Positions 10,567 to 20,460 of a DNA stretch of 64,000 nt are shown here, piece by piece (within the stretch, counting starts at the first letter, position 1; the number at the start of each line of letters is the position of its first letter). The notes under the pieces were generated by a model. The model did no database searches, was not told where the DNA came from, and worked only from the letters and a program-made list of their open reading frames with translations. Source of the DNA: Copromyces sp. CBS 386.78 (Eukaryota; Ascomycota; Sordariomycetes; Sordariales; Sordariaceae); NCBI GenBank assembly GCA_030685235.1, contig MU839137.1, positions 62,001 through 126,000 on the forward strand, in the 5' to 3' direction. The position numbers and the translations under genes are program-made.

Positions 10567-12582
10567 TTACCAGGCATTGACATCAAAGTTCTCCTAAAAT
10601 AATTGTCAGCATAACTGAGCGAGCAAAGCAGAACAAAGCAGAAGATACTAACCTCAGGGAAGTATGTTGCAACCACCGTACGGTCAGCGAACTTCCTTCC
10701 CGCCAACGACTTGAGGGCCTTTGTTGCTTGGTCGGAGTTTTCGTATTTGATGTAAATCTTGCCAACGCCGGCAGACTGCCTGCTTCCGCCAGTGGGCCTG
10801 GGAATCTTCAAGGAAACTATAGTTCCGAACTTCTCGCATTCTTCCTGGACGTCATCGCGAATTTCTGAAAAGCACATGTTAGCATCTTGGAACAGTTCAA
10901 GTGACTGGAACGTAGAACAAACCTTCGTAGTCGTCGTTGTCCATCAACTCATCCGCCGTAACCATGTTCAGGAGCTGCACGACCCTGCTAACGTCGCCAT
11001 CCAAGGAGGTGGTACCAGCAAGCATGGACATGGCGTTCACACTCAGTTCTCCGGCAACTTGTTGAATACCGTAGCTGGCCTTTTGAACCTTGAGCGCCCT
11101 ATCGCCTAGCATCATGTTGTTAAGGCCGTCAATAGCGACAGATGTGACCGTAGAGTCGTGATACTCGCAGAATGCGATACCCCTCGACTCCTCTGTGTGC
11201 TTATCCTTGACCAACACAAAGGACTTGAGCTTGCCAAAAGCAACCAAGAGCTCCATGATCTGTTCTTCGGTGAGGTACGCGGGGATGTTGGTGACGCTGA
11301 TCTTGTTGGGGCTGTCGATGACAATGCTGGAGGGAACCTCCGAATCGGGGTCGTAGTTGGGGTCCTCGACTATTGCGGGCACGATGTAGTCCTTTGGCCT
11401 GCGAATCTTGAGACCACCGGCGCCAGCAGCACCATTGGCATCGTCGGCCTCCATGGCGATACCATCGAGGGCCAAAGCGACTGTCGCATCCGGGCTATTC
11501 CTGAACTCGACCATGGCGAAGCTGTGGTCGGGGGATATTTGGCACTGAACGCAAGGATCCAGGCTATCGATGACGTTTAGGCCATTAAGTTGAAGGTTGA
11601 AGAAGCCCAACAGGCTCTCGTCGGTAGCTGACGGTGGGATATTCGAAACAATAAGACGCTTGCTCTGGCGGGAGTTGGTCGGCTTCAGGGCGGCGCTGTT
11701 AACGGCTCCTCCTGGCTGGGTCATGAAGGCCTGGAGCTTAGTCGGGTCCATGGCCTGTTGTCGTGGCGCGCCGGGTAATGGGAACATGCCCGAGAGCTTG
11801 GCCTGCTCGGCAGTGACGTTGCCGTATCCGGGAGGCTTGATATCCCACTGTGTCATGCGCCTCTTCCGCTCCAGAACGGGAACGACATCGGTCAAGTCGG
11901 GTGTCGGTTCCCTCTTCTTGGGGGGCGGCGAGACACTCCTCCTGCGCTCCCTGTCCGCCTCTCTGTCCCTTCTGCCTCCACCGCGGCGATCATCTCCTCC
12001 CATCACGACGTCGCGATCTCTTTCCCGGCGACGGCCGCCTTCATCATCGTCCCGTCGGCTGCGGCCTCCACGCTCGGCCCCGCGGTCAGCGCCACGGTCA
12101 GCGCCACGGTCCGCACCACGATCGGCACCACGGTCGGCTCCACGGTCGGCGCCCCTGTCACGATCCCACTCCCTCTCAGCACGATCGGGTCCACGACGGT
12201 CGCGGCCAGAGTATCTGTCTTCTCGCTCGCGGTCGCGGTGGCTGCGGCTCGATGAATAAGCGTCGAAATCGCCGTCTTCGCGACGGGGTCGGCTGCTGCG
12301 GAAGTCGGCGGGAGAACGAGAGCGTCTGCGTCCACTGCCTCGGTCACTACGATCTCCACGGTCACGTCTGTCATCGCGGTCGCGTCTCGAAGACTGGTGC
12401 TCGGTTAGCTCAGGACGGCAGCAATTACCGATGTCAGCTTTGTGTACGAGGCGCACTTACCGGATAGTCGCGAGACGAACCGTGTCGGCCGCTGTCTGTT
12501 TCGCCACGGTTAAGTTGAGATTCTAGCGGGTAGCCACGGTCAGTGCCAACATACCTCTGGAGGAATAGGTGTCCCCGTTCAT
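10567..12582 (-). CDS. U2AF2: Splicing factor U2AF large subunit (U2AF65 / S. pombe Prp2 homologue)
   Basis: Binds the polypyrimidine tract and recruits U2 snRNP to the branch site. Five exons: 12582-12555, 12495-12461, 12393-10923, 10864-10653 and 10593-10567; all phases agree and give 590 aa. The RS/RD-rich N-terminus (about 22-180) contains seven DRGA units at roughly 100-129. The U2AF35-binding ULM centres on Trp204 (MTQWDIKPPGY). RRM1 spans about 266-354, RRM2 about 385-460 and the C-terminal UHM about 491-582, the last reaching across introns 3 and 4 (NDDYEEIRDDVQEECEKFG). The protein ends ENFDVNAW. The start was chosen because the 28-base first exon opens with ATG AAC GGG and splices in phase. 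The gene is divergent from OGG1 with 515 bp between start codons. The window also encodes SF3B1, whose ULMs bind this UHM in other eukaryotes. Confidence 0.95.
12075..12163 (-). repeat. 12-base tandem repeat encoding DRGA units in the U2AF large subunit
   Basis: Seven near-identical 12-base units on the minus strand encode Asp-Arg-Gly-Ala repeats, followed by a variant Glu-Arg-Gly-Gly. Synonymous differences between units (GCT/GCC/GCA for Ala, CGT/CGC for Arg) show that it is not a recent expansion of a single copy. Confidence 0.85.
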
Positions 12583-13097
12583 GGTCAAACACAGATCTCG
12601 TTAAGTATAAAAGAGACGGTACGAGATGGTTGCGCCAAAGAAGCGGGAAATCGGTTTAGGATGGTTTGATGAAATGGAAAGTGGCTTCGCTCGGAGCTTC
12701 CAATTGCGAGTTCCCGTCGTTGATCGCGAGGCTGCAACTTTTCCAGCGGCCGTTGCTGTTACTGCAGAGGACGCTTGCCCTGTTTTGGTCTAGCGCATTT
12801 GTTTCCGTGCATTCGGGTCCACCCATTCGTTCACAAGGAGTTGACGCCCTGGCGTGGCTCGTGGCAACACATCCTCCAGCAGCTGGGCCCTATCGTAGTG
12901 CACTTTACAGTGCCTCCTTCCGCTATCGATTGCCTGAGCCGGAGCCGGAGTTCCTTCGAGGGCCATGAGGAACAGAATCGAATCCATCAGCTTGCACTTG
13001 AAGTGATCACGACGAGGTCTTATGGCGTAAACGCTTTTTCTTAAACTCTTATACCTTTTCTCAACCCGTCTGTAAAGTACGCAAAGTGTGAGTCTAC
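12583..13097. promoter_or_regulatory. Shared intergenic region between the U2AF gene and OGG1
   Basis: 515 bp separate two divergent start codons, so it must supply both promoters. I see no clear TATA box or named regulatory site, and no extra gene. Confidence 0.5.
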
Positions 13098-14522
13098 ATG
13101 GCAGCTCAAAAAGTCACAGAATGGCGCAAACTGCCCGTCAGTCTCGCGGAGCTTTGCATTGAAACCACACTTCGATGTGGCCAGTCCTTCAGATGGCGGA
13201 AGATAAATGAACAATGGTCTGGCTCCTTCCATTTCCTCATTTAAATTACCAAATCCTAACAGTTTCCCAGGCATTGCGTCCTCCAAGGCCGCCTCATCTC
13301 CCTACGCCAAGATCCCACCCATCTTCACTACAAAGTGACATGGCCTACAACAACTCCCACCAAACATGAAGACCCCCAAAACTTCGGAGCCGAAGACGAC
13401 ACCCCCTCCCTCCTGCACAGCTACTTCGCCCTCTCCCACTCTCTCACCACCCTCTACGCCCAATGGTCCCTCTCCGACGCCAACTTCGCCCGTCGCGCGC
13501 CCGCCTTCACGGGGATCCGCATCCTCAATCAGGACGCCTGGGAGACGCTGATCTCCTTTATCTGCAGCAGCAACAACAACATTTCGCGCATCAGCCAGAT
13601 GGTGTTGAAGCTGTGTACGCACTATGGTCCTTATGTGGCCACCGTGGAGGGTGAAGCGTTTCATGATTTCCCTGGCCCGGAGGCGTTGGCGGGTGAAGGG
13701 GTTGAGGCCCATCTGAGGGAGCTGGGGTTCGGGTATAGGGCTAAGTACATTGCTGAGACGGCGGGATGCGTGGCGCAGGTTTATGGGGAGAAGTGGTTGC
13801 TGAGGCTGAGGGATCCGGGTGTTCCTGCGTTGGGCGCGACTACTGAGGAGGCTGGTGCTTCGGTGAAGAAGGAAGAAGGGGCAGAAGAGAAGAAGAAGCC
13901 TGTTGATGGTGATTCCAAGGTTGACTTGGATGAGGATCCACCGACGTATAAGAAGGCTCATGCAGCTTTGCTGGCTCTACCGGGCGTTGGCCCTAAGGTG
14001 TCGGATTGTGTGTGCTTGATGGGTCTCGGCTGGGGAGAGTCCGTCCCGATCGATACGCATGTTTGGCAGATTGCCCAGAGAGACTATAACTTTGGTGGGA
14101 AAGGGGGTGCAAAGACTAAGACGCTCAACAAAGCCATGTATGAGGCCGTGGGCGACCATTTCAGGAAGATCTGGGGCCCCCAGGCTGGTTGGGCACAGAG
14201 TGTCCTCTTTACTGCGAATCTCAAGTCGTTCTCGGAACAAGCAGCGGGGGTAAAGAAGAAGGGGGTGGTGAAAGTTGAAGAGGAGACCCAGGAAGAGACG
14301 GTTACGACTGCTGAGGCCGTGACCAAACCAGAAAAGAAGAAAGGGGTGGTGGTCAAGGTTGAGCAAAGTGAAGAGATCGTCGCCACAACGTCAGCGGCGA
14401 AGTCCAGGAAACGGAAAACGGTTGCTGCAGAAGTACTACCGAAATCCGAGCCGGACGCCGCCGTCCAGACGACAACAACTCGGACGTTACGGTCGAGCAA
14501 AAGGATAAAGAGCCAAGTCTGA
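13098..14522 (+). CDS. OGG1: 8-oxoguanine DNA glycosylase / AP lyase Ogg1
   Basis: Base-excision repair enzyme that removes 8-oxoguanine paired with C and nicks the abasic site. Exons: 13098-13216 and 13271-14522, with a 54-base intron (GTCTGG donor, cctaac branch, CCCAG acceptor). The join restores the conserved QWHCVLQGR stretch; product 456 aa. The N-terminal domain includes LRCGQSFRW. The helix-hairpin-helix-GPD core reads LPGVGPKVSDCVCLMGL followed by PIDTHVWQIAQRDY; the catalytic Lys is Lys282 and the catalytic Asp is Asp301 (equivalent to human Lys249/Asp268). A charged Lys/Glu insert (about 228-265) precedes the HhH. The C-terminal 100 residues are a basic tail with two KKKGVV-KVE-type repeats and RKRK/KRIK, probably nuclear targeting. 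Convergent with the next gene, with 76 bp between stops. Confidence 0.95.
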
Positions 14523-14598
14523 GTGCAGAATTGCCGCTGACAGGTTCGTATGCTACCACTTAACATATACCATTTGGGATCAATTCCCATCTCTGGAT

Positions 14599-16256
14599 TT
14601 ACCTCCTCAGTAAACCAACTTTCCACTCCTTGAATACCCGTTCGGTGGTAGGCAGCAGGCAGTTACTCCTGTCTAAATGTTGCAAGACCTCCTTGATAGC
14701 CTTTACCGGAATGTTCACCTCCTGGGCATCGCCAGTGAGCGAATCCAGCATACGATCAGCCTCCTCTCGAGGAACCAAACGGTAAAGCAGTTTGATAGCC
14801 GAAATACCCCTTCCAGCTCCTGGTCTCGTGGCGGCAGCCTCAGTGGCAGATGATGCATACACGATACCGCTGTTGAGCACCCATATGTGGACAACTTTGT
14901 CCTTCCCTACCCCGTCTTCCTCTGTGGTCGCAATTGTCTCTGTAATGGGAAGCAGCAGTGACTTTGAGGACCCTGATCGCGCTATGGTGGAAATAAGGGT
15001 CGCGGCGAGACATTCTTCAAGTCCCGGGCTAAGGTTGGAGACAGAGTTGCAGGAGATCTGCCACTTTAGAAGCGTAACCGCGGCTGTCCGGAAATTGTAA
15101 AAGCCAAGTTGGGCTTGACAGGAAGGGCAAAACACGTTGAGGCTCCGGATCTGGCTGCTGCTTTCGTCTGAAGCAACAGTCTGTCTGTCTGATGATCCAT
15201 GCTCAGGGGTGGAGAGAGAATACTAGAGAGGAAAGGTAGTCAGCACTAACTGACGTAGGGGAAGATTTACTAGCATGGGGAAGAGAAGGTTATGTTCCTC
15301 CAGTTGATCCCAGAGCATTTAGGACTTGACAATGATCTGGCGAAGTGCGGAGGTTCAGTCCATCATCTACCGATCGGAAGCGCCCCGTCACAAAAAGTGA
15401 GGTTCGTCAACCACTCGGTGTCCCGGAAAAGCAGGGGACAGACTTTGCTTAATTTTGGGCAGTTGTATCGGTATCCATGCCATTGAGAGGCCGAAGCCGA
15501 CTTGGCTACCTTCTTGATGCCCCGATTGGTTAAGATCTAGAGGGACGCATTCGAGACGATGAGTTGACTAAGTCGTGAGCATGCTACATATGGACTTACT
15601 ATGATGTTGGAACAGTCCCACTCGACGAATAATAGCGTTGTCAAATCAACGAACCCGACACTTTGTTGCGCCGAGATGACCGAGCTCGCTCCATATCCTC
15701 GAGCTGCAAGACTCGTATCGTCCGCTTTGGCATTCTGCCCGGTGGTAGCAACGCCGTTTGCCTTGTCGTGGTGGTGGTAGTCACCATGATCATGATCGTG
15801 ATCATCAGGTTTGTGGCAGTGCCAAAACTCCATCATCTCGGCCCAGTTCTCACTCGGGAGGTCTTTCCAGACCTTGACGACACCTTGGTTGACAACAACG
15901 CCATGGCATTGTCTACAGGCGACTTGGGACCCGGCTTTCAAATCAGTGGCAGTCCAAGTCGACGAGTCTGCCGACGATGCATCCGCATTTGTTGCTTGAC
16001 CTAACGGTAGCCTCCAGGAGAGCGTAGAGGCGCCAGGCCTTTGAATGGGCAGGATTGCGCCGCTAAGGGCTACCATCGAGGGTAGACGTAATGTGTGTGA
16101 CTGTCCGTGGTGGTTGAGCTCGACATTCTCACCATCTGCTGCCACCACTACTCGTGTCGACGCATCGCTCGCAGAGCCCAGTGAAATGGCAAGGGATATC
16201 TGTCGAATATGTAAAAGTAATTCGGCGTACAGCAGCGGTGCAGGTTGGGATGTCAT
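14599..16256 (-). CDS. UBE3D / HECT_2-type E2-binding protein (putative E3 ubiquitin ligase-like)
   Basis: The family (E2C-binding protein H10BH/UBE3D) interacts with ubiquitin-conjugating enzymes. Exon 1 (16256-15600) is secure: it ends ATCATA|GTAAGT and encodes the family hallmark LPSENWAEMMEFWHCHKPD after a CRQC pair. It is followed by an unusual His/Asp-rich loop (DHDHDHGDYHHH). The last exon ends at 14599 and includes NVFCPSCQAQLGFYN and a C-terminal FKEWKVGLLRR. The middle is uncertain: one phase-consistent model is exon 2 15536-15371 and exon 3 15188-14599, giving 470 aa; the alternative acceptor at about 15229 (CTCTAG) does not match phase with that exon 2 donor. The start is the first ATG in frame (MTSQPAPLLYAEL). 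Divergent from SF3B1. Confidence 0.78.
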
Positions 16257-16812
16257 GTCGGTCGAGATTGGGATCAAGTGAGGTTGTGAATGTGAGATGT
16301 GAATTGTGAGATGTGAGATGGAGGTTGTGGAAAGTGGAAGCTCCCCACATGGAAATGTAAGCTCCCCTGCTCCCCACAGCGATGGAAACGCGTCGAGGTC
16401 TGGACTGCTTACCTAATGTACTTGGAGCGCCAGTTAAAGTGGAAACTTCAGGTGCAGCCTTGCCAAGCCCGTGTTAGCTCGCTTGCTCACGTCCCGTCAC
16501 CAAAGGTCGCTGGCCCAAAATTTCAGGGAAGGCTTGTGCACCGCATCCACTGCCAGTCTTCAGCCGACACCTGCATCCTTCTGCCTCCATCGTCTTTCCT
16601 CTGATAGCTTATCACGACAAGTGTCAATTGTCAACGTCAACTGCCCCGTCGGTTACCATATTTTATACCACCCAACAACCCACGGGCAGCGCCACTTCAT
16701 CACGTCCAAATCCCCCACGACTATCTCTACCGTCAATCACCCCCCGCGGCGCGCTGGACTTTATCACGACAACCCCAACCTGACATGACACGGGGAGGAT
16801 ACGGCCAGCACC
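16257..16812. promoter_or_regulatory. Shared intergenic region between the UBE3D-like gene and SF3B1
   Basis: 556 bp between divergent starts. Close to the UBE3D-like ATG is a short TGTGAGATG/TGTGAATG tandem array (about 16283-16325). A TATA-like attttatacc lies at about 16661-16670, some 145 bases before the SF3B1 ATG. Neither site is proven. Confidence 0.5.
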
Positions 16813-19800
16813 ATGTCGGACTCGGATTTTGAGCAGATCAAGAAGCTCCAGCAAGAGCGCAATGCTGCTGCTGCCGCCAAGAATGGTTCGCGTAGCTTTG
16901 ATCCTGCCAACCAACGATCCGACAACAACACCAAAGCAAAGCTGGGAGAAGTATGGGACACCGACCTGTATGAACGCGACAGCGGCGACAAGTTTGCGGG
17001 CTACCACACCACCCTGCCCGCTGCCGATGGCGACGATGAAGAGATGGAAGATGCCGATTCCGGCCGCCGCCTAGTAGGACAGTACACCGCCACGCGAGCC
17101 CAGATCGATGAGTTCGCACACGGCGATGGCGTCGAGGAGGATGATCCCCTGGCTGGCCGGGGCGAAAAGAGCAACCGCATTGCCGACAGGGAGACCAACT
17201 ACCAGAAGCGCCGATTCGACCGCGTTCTGACCCCTACACGAGCCGATCCTTTTGCTGCCAACCGCCAGGCAGGTGCCGCCGAGGAAGGAGAAAGCTACCG
17301 GGAAATCATGGAACGTCGCGAGCTTGAGCGGGAGGAAGAGCGCGTACGACGGGCCATCGAGCAGAAAAGGAAGGAGGGCGGCCCTGTCGAGGAGCACCAG
17401 CCCACCCTCAAGGATGCCGGTGACAAGGAGAACGAGGAGGCTGGCTCTACTGAAGCTGCGGCTGGCCGGAAGCGCAAGAAGAGATGGGATGTGGCCTCTA
17501 CAGAAGATGCCACCCCGGCACCAGAGCCCAAGAAGAGGTCTAGGTGGGATCAAGCACCATCTGTTGCCGCTCCAGGAGCTCCAGGGGCGGAACCTAAGAA
17601 GCGATCCCGCTGGGACCAGGCGCCTTCTGCCACTCCCGTTGGCAATGTCGGCCTAGCTACCCCGATGCACCCTACCCAGACCGCCGTAGTACAACCAGCT
17701 TTCGGCACTGATGCGGCCGGTCGATACGCGCCGCTTAGCGACGAGGAGCTGGATGCCATGCTTCCAGGTCCCGAGCAAGGTTACAAGATTCTTGACCCAC
17801 CACCAGGGTATGCCCCCGTGCGAGCACCGACACACAAGCTGATGCAGGCTCCGGCCCCAACCACGGGCTTCATGATGCAGGACCCTGACAGCGGACGGAT
17901 GACGGGCCAGCAGGTACCCAAGGAGATCCCCGGTGTGGGTGACCTGCAATTCTTCAAGCCCGAAGATATGGCATACTTCGGCAAGCTTACCGACGGAGCC
18001 GATGAGGAGAGTTTGAGCGTCGAAGAGCTCAAGGAGAGAAAGATCATGAGACTTCTCTTGAAGGTCAAGAACGGTACTCCTCCCATGAGAAAGACTGCGC
18101 TCAGACAACTGACAGACAATGCTCGCAACTTCGGTGCCGGTCCCCTCTTCAACCAAATTCTTCCTCTGCTCATGGAGAAGACGTTGGAGGACCAGGAACG
18201 CCATCTTCTCGTCAAGGTTATCGATCGTATCTTGTACAAGCTCGATGACATGGTTCGACCATACGTTCACAAGATTCTCGTCGTTATCGAACCTCTTCTT
18301 ATCGATCAGGATTACTATGCCCGTGTTGAGGGTCGGGAAATCATTTCGAACCTCAGCAAGGCTGCTGGTCTTGCCACAATGATCAGTGTCATGCGTCCAG
18401 ATATTGATCACGTCGATGAGTATGTCAGAAACACTACTGCCAGAGCCTTTGCCGTAGTTGCTTCGGCTTTGGGTATCCCAGCTCTGCTTCCCTTCTTGCG
18501 AGCTGTGTGCCGGAGCAAGAAGTCGTGGCAGGCTCGTCACACAGGTGTTAAGATTGTCCAGCAGATCCCCATCTTGATGGGCTGCGCAGTCTTGCCCCAT
18601 CTCAAGCAGTTGGTTGACTGTATTGGACCCAACCTGAACGACGAACAGACCAAGGTCCGCACAGTGACCAGTTTGGCCATCGCCGCTCTGGCCGAGGCAT
18701 CCAACCCCTACGGTATCGAGAGCTTCGATGACATCCTCAACCCTCTCTGGACCGGTGCCCGAAAGCAACGAGGCAAGGGTCTGGCGGGTTTCCTCAAGGC
18801 TGTCGGTTACATTATCCCGCTTATGGATGAAGACTATGCCAACTACTACACCAGTCAAATCATGGAGATTCTTCTACGAGAATTTGCCTCTCCAGATGAA
18901 GAGATGAAGAAAGTTGTGCTAAAGGTGATTTCACAGTGCGCCGCCACCGATGGAGTAACGGCTGGATATCTCAAGGAGCATGTGCTGGACGAGTTCTTCA
19001 AGAGCTTCTGGGTACGGCGTATGGCTCTGGACAAGCGCAACTACCGACAGGTCGTTGAGACCACTGTTGACATTGGCCAAAAGGTTGGTGTCAGCGAGAT
19101 TCTGGAAAGGATCGTTGCCAATTTGAAGGATGAGAGCGAAGCCTATCGTAAGATGACAGTGGAGACGGTCGAGAAGATTGTGGCCTCTCTCGGTGCCGCC
19201 GACATTGGCGAGCGTTTGGAAGAACGCCTTATCGATGGCATTCTGCATGCGTTCCAGGAACAGAGCGTCGAGGATATCGTTATGCTCAACGGCTTCGGTT
19301 CGGTGGTCAACGCACTGGGTACCCGATGCAAGCCTTACCTTCCTCAGATCGTCAGTACCATTCTCTGGCGTCTGAACAACAAGTCAGCTACTGTACGACA
19401 GCAAGCAGCTGATTTGATCTCCCGCATTGCCATGGTTATGAAGCAATGCGGTGAGGATGCCCTCATGGGTAAGCTTGGTATTGTCCTTTACGAGTACCTC
19501 GGTGAAGAGTATCCCGAGGTTCTTGGCTCTATTCTTGGTGCCCTTCGTTCCATTGTTACGGTCGTGGGTATCAGCCAGATGCAGCCCCCTATCAAGGATC
19601 TTCTGCCTCGGCTCACCCCCATTCTTCGTAACCGACACGAGAAGGTACAAGAGAACACGATTGATCTTGTAGGTCGTATTGCCGATCGCGGTCCCGAGAG
19701 TGTCAACGCCCGCGAATGGATGCGCATCTGCTTCGAGCTTCTCGACATGCTCAAGGCTCACAAGAAGGGCATCAGACGTGCTGCCAACAACACTTTTGGT

Positions 19801-20460
19801 TTCATTGCCAAGGCCATCGGTCCTCAGGATGTCCTTGCTACCCTGCTGAACAACCTCCGCGTTCAGGAGCGTCAGTCCCGTGTCAACACGGCCGTCGCCA
19901 TCGGTATCGTTGCCGAGACATGCGCGCCCTTCACTGTGTTGCCCGCCCTCATGAACGAGTACCGCGTCCCCGAGCTCAACGTTCAGAACGGTGTGCTCAA
20001 GTCGCTCTCCTTCCTCTTCGAGTACATCGGCGAGATGGCCAAGGACTATGTCTACGCTGTCACGCCGCTCCTGGAGGACGCCCTCATTGACAGAGACCAA
20101 GTGCACAGACAAACAGCCGCCAGTGTCGTCAAGCACATTGCCCTAGGCGTCGTCGGTCTCGGCTGCGAGGATGCTATGGTCCATTTGCTCAACTTGCTGT
20201 ACCCCAACCTGTTCGAGACCAGCCCTCACGTCATCGACCGCATCGTTGAGGCTATCGAGGCCATCAGGATGGCTGTCGGTCCGGGACTCGTCCTCAACTA
20301 CGTCTGGGCCGGTCTCTTCCACCCGGCGAGAAAGGTGCGGACACCATATTGGCGTCTGTACAACGATGCGTATGTCCAATGCGCGGACGCTATGGTGCCG
20401 TACTACCCTAACCTCATCGAGGAGGGTATCGACAGGACGGAGTTGGCGATTGTGCTTTAG
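16813..20460 (+). CDS. SF3B1: U2 snRNP component SF3b subunit 1 (SF3B1 / Hsh155)
   Basis: Largest subunit of the SF3b complex; clamps the branch-site/U2 duplex in the spliceosome. A single uninterrupted 1215-codon frame, close to the usual fungal size (human about 1300 aa). The N-terminal third is disordered and carries three ULM (RW) motifs: KKRWDVAS (Trp225), [11 protein letters not shown] (Trp245) and a second [11 protein letters not shown] (Trp267), which bind UHM domains such as that of U2AF65. The segment around residues 290-330 ([18 protein letters not shown]) matches the SF3b14/p14-contacting region. From about residue 410 to the end there are HEAT repeats with strongly conserved family text ([49 protein letters not shown]). 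No intron is visible. A heavily used, codon-biased housekeeping gene. Confidence 0.98.
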   Translation: MSDSDFEQIKKLQQERNAAAAAKNGSRSFDPANQRSDNNTKAKLGEVWDTDLYERDSGDKFAGYHTTLPAADGDDEEMEDADSGRRLVGQYTATRAQIDEFAHGDGVEEDDPLAGRGEKSNRIADRETNYQKRRFDRVLTPTRADPFAANRQAGAAEEGESYREIMERRELEREEERVRRAIEQKRKEGGPVEEHQPTLKDAGDKENEEAGSTEAAAGRKRKKRWDVASTEDATPAPEPKKRSRWDQAPSVAAPGAPGAEPKKRSRWDQAPSATPVGNVGLATPMHPTQTAVVQPAFGTDAAGRYAPLSDEELDAMLPGPEQGYKILDPPPGYAPVRAPTHKLMQAPAPTTGFMMQDPDSGRMTGQQVPKEIPGVGDLQFFKPEDMAYFGKLTDGADEESLSVEELKERKIMRLLLKVKNGTPPMRKTALRQLTDNARNFGAGPLFNQILPLLMEKTLEDQERHLLVKVIDRILYKLDDMVRPYVHKILVVIEPLLIDQDYYARVEGREIISNLSKAAGLATMISVMRPDIDHVDEYVRNTTARAFAVVASALGIPALLPFLRAVCRSKKSWQARHTGVKIVQQIPILMGCAVLPHLKQLVDCIGPNLNDEQTKVRTVTSLAIAALAEASNPYGIESFDDILNPLWTGARKQRGKGLAGFLKAVGYIIPLMDEDYANYYTSQIMEILLREFASPDEEMKKVVLKVISQCAATDGVTAGYLKEHVLDEFFKSFWVRRMALDKRNYRQVVETTVDIGQKVGVSEILERIVANLKDESEAYRKMTVETVEKIVASLGAADIGERLEERLIDGILHAFQEQSVEDIVMLNGFGSVVNALGTRCKPYLPQIVSTILWRLNNKSATVRQQAADLISRIAMVMKQCGEDALMGKLGIVLYEYLGEEYPEVLGSILGALRSIVTVVGISQMQPPIKDLLPRLTPILRNRHEKVQENTIDLVGRIADRGPESVNAREWMRICFELLDMLKAHKKGIRRAANNTFGFIAKAIGPQDVLATLLNNLRVQERQSRVNTAVAIGIVAETCAPFTVLPALMNEYRVPELNVQNGVLKSLSFLFEYIGEMAKDYVYAVTPLLEDALIDRDQVHRQTAASVVKHIALGVVGLGCEDAMVHLLNLLYPNLFETSPHVIDRIVEAIEAIRMAVGPGLVLNYVWAGLFHPARKVRTPYWRLYNDAYVQCADAMVPYYPNLIEEGIDRTELAIVL

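Noticed and set aside
17653..18858. 401-codon minus-strand frame
   Set aside because: Antisense of SF3B1; a codon-bias shadow of the real HEAT-repeat protein.
19384..20136. 250-codon minus-strand frame
   Set aside because: Also antisense of SF3B1, with no independent features.
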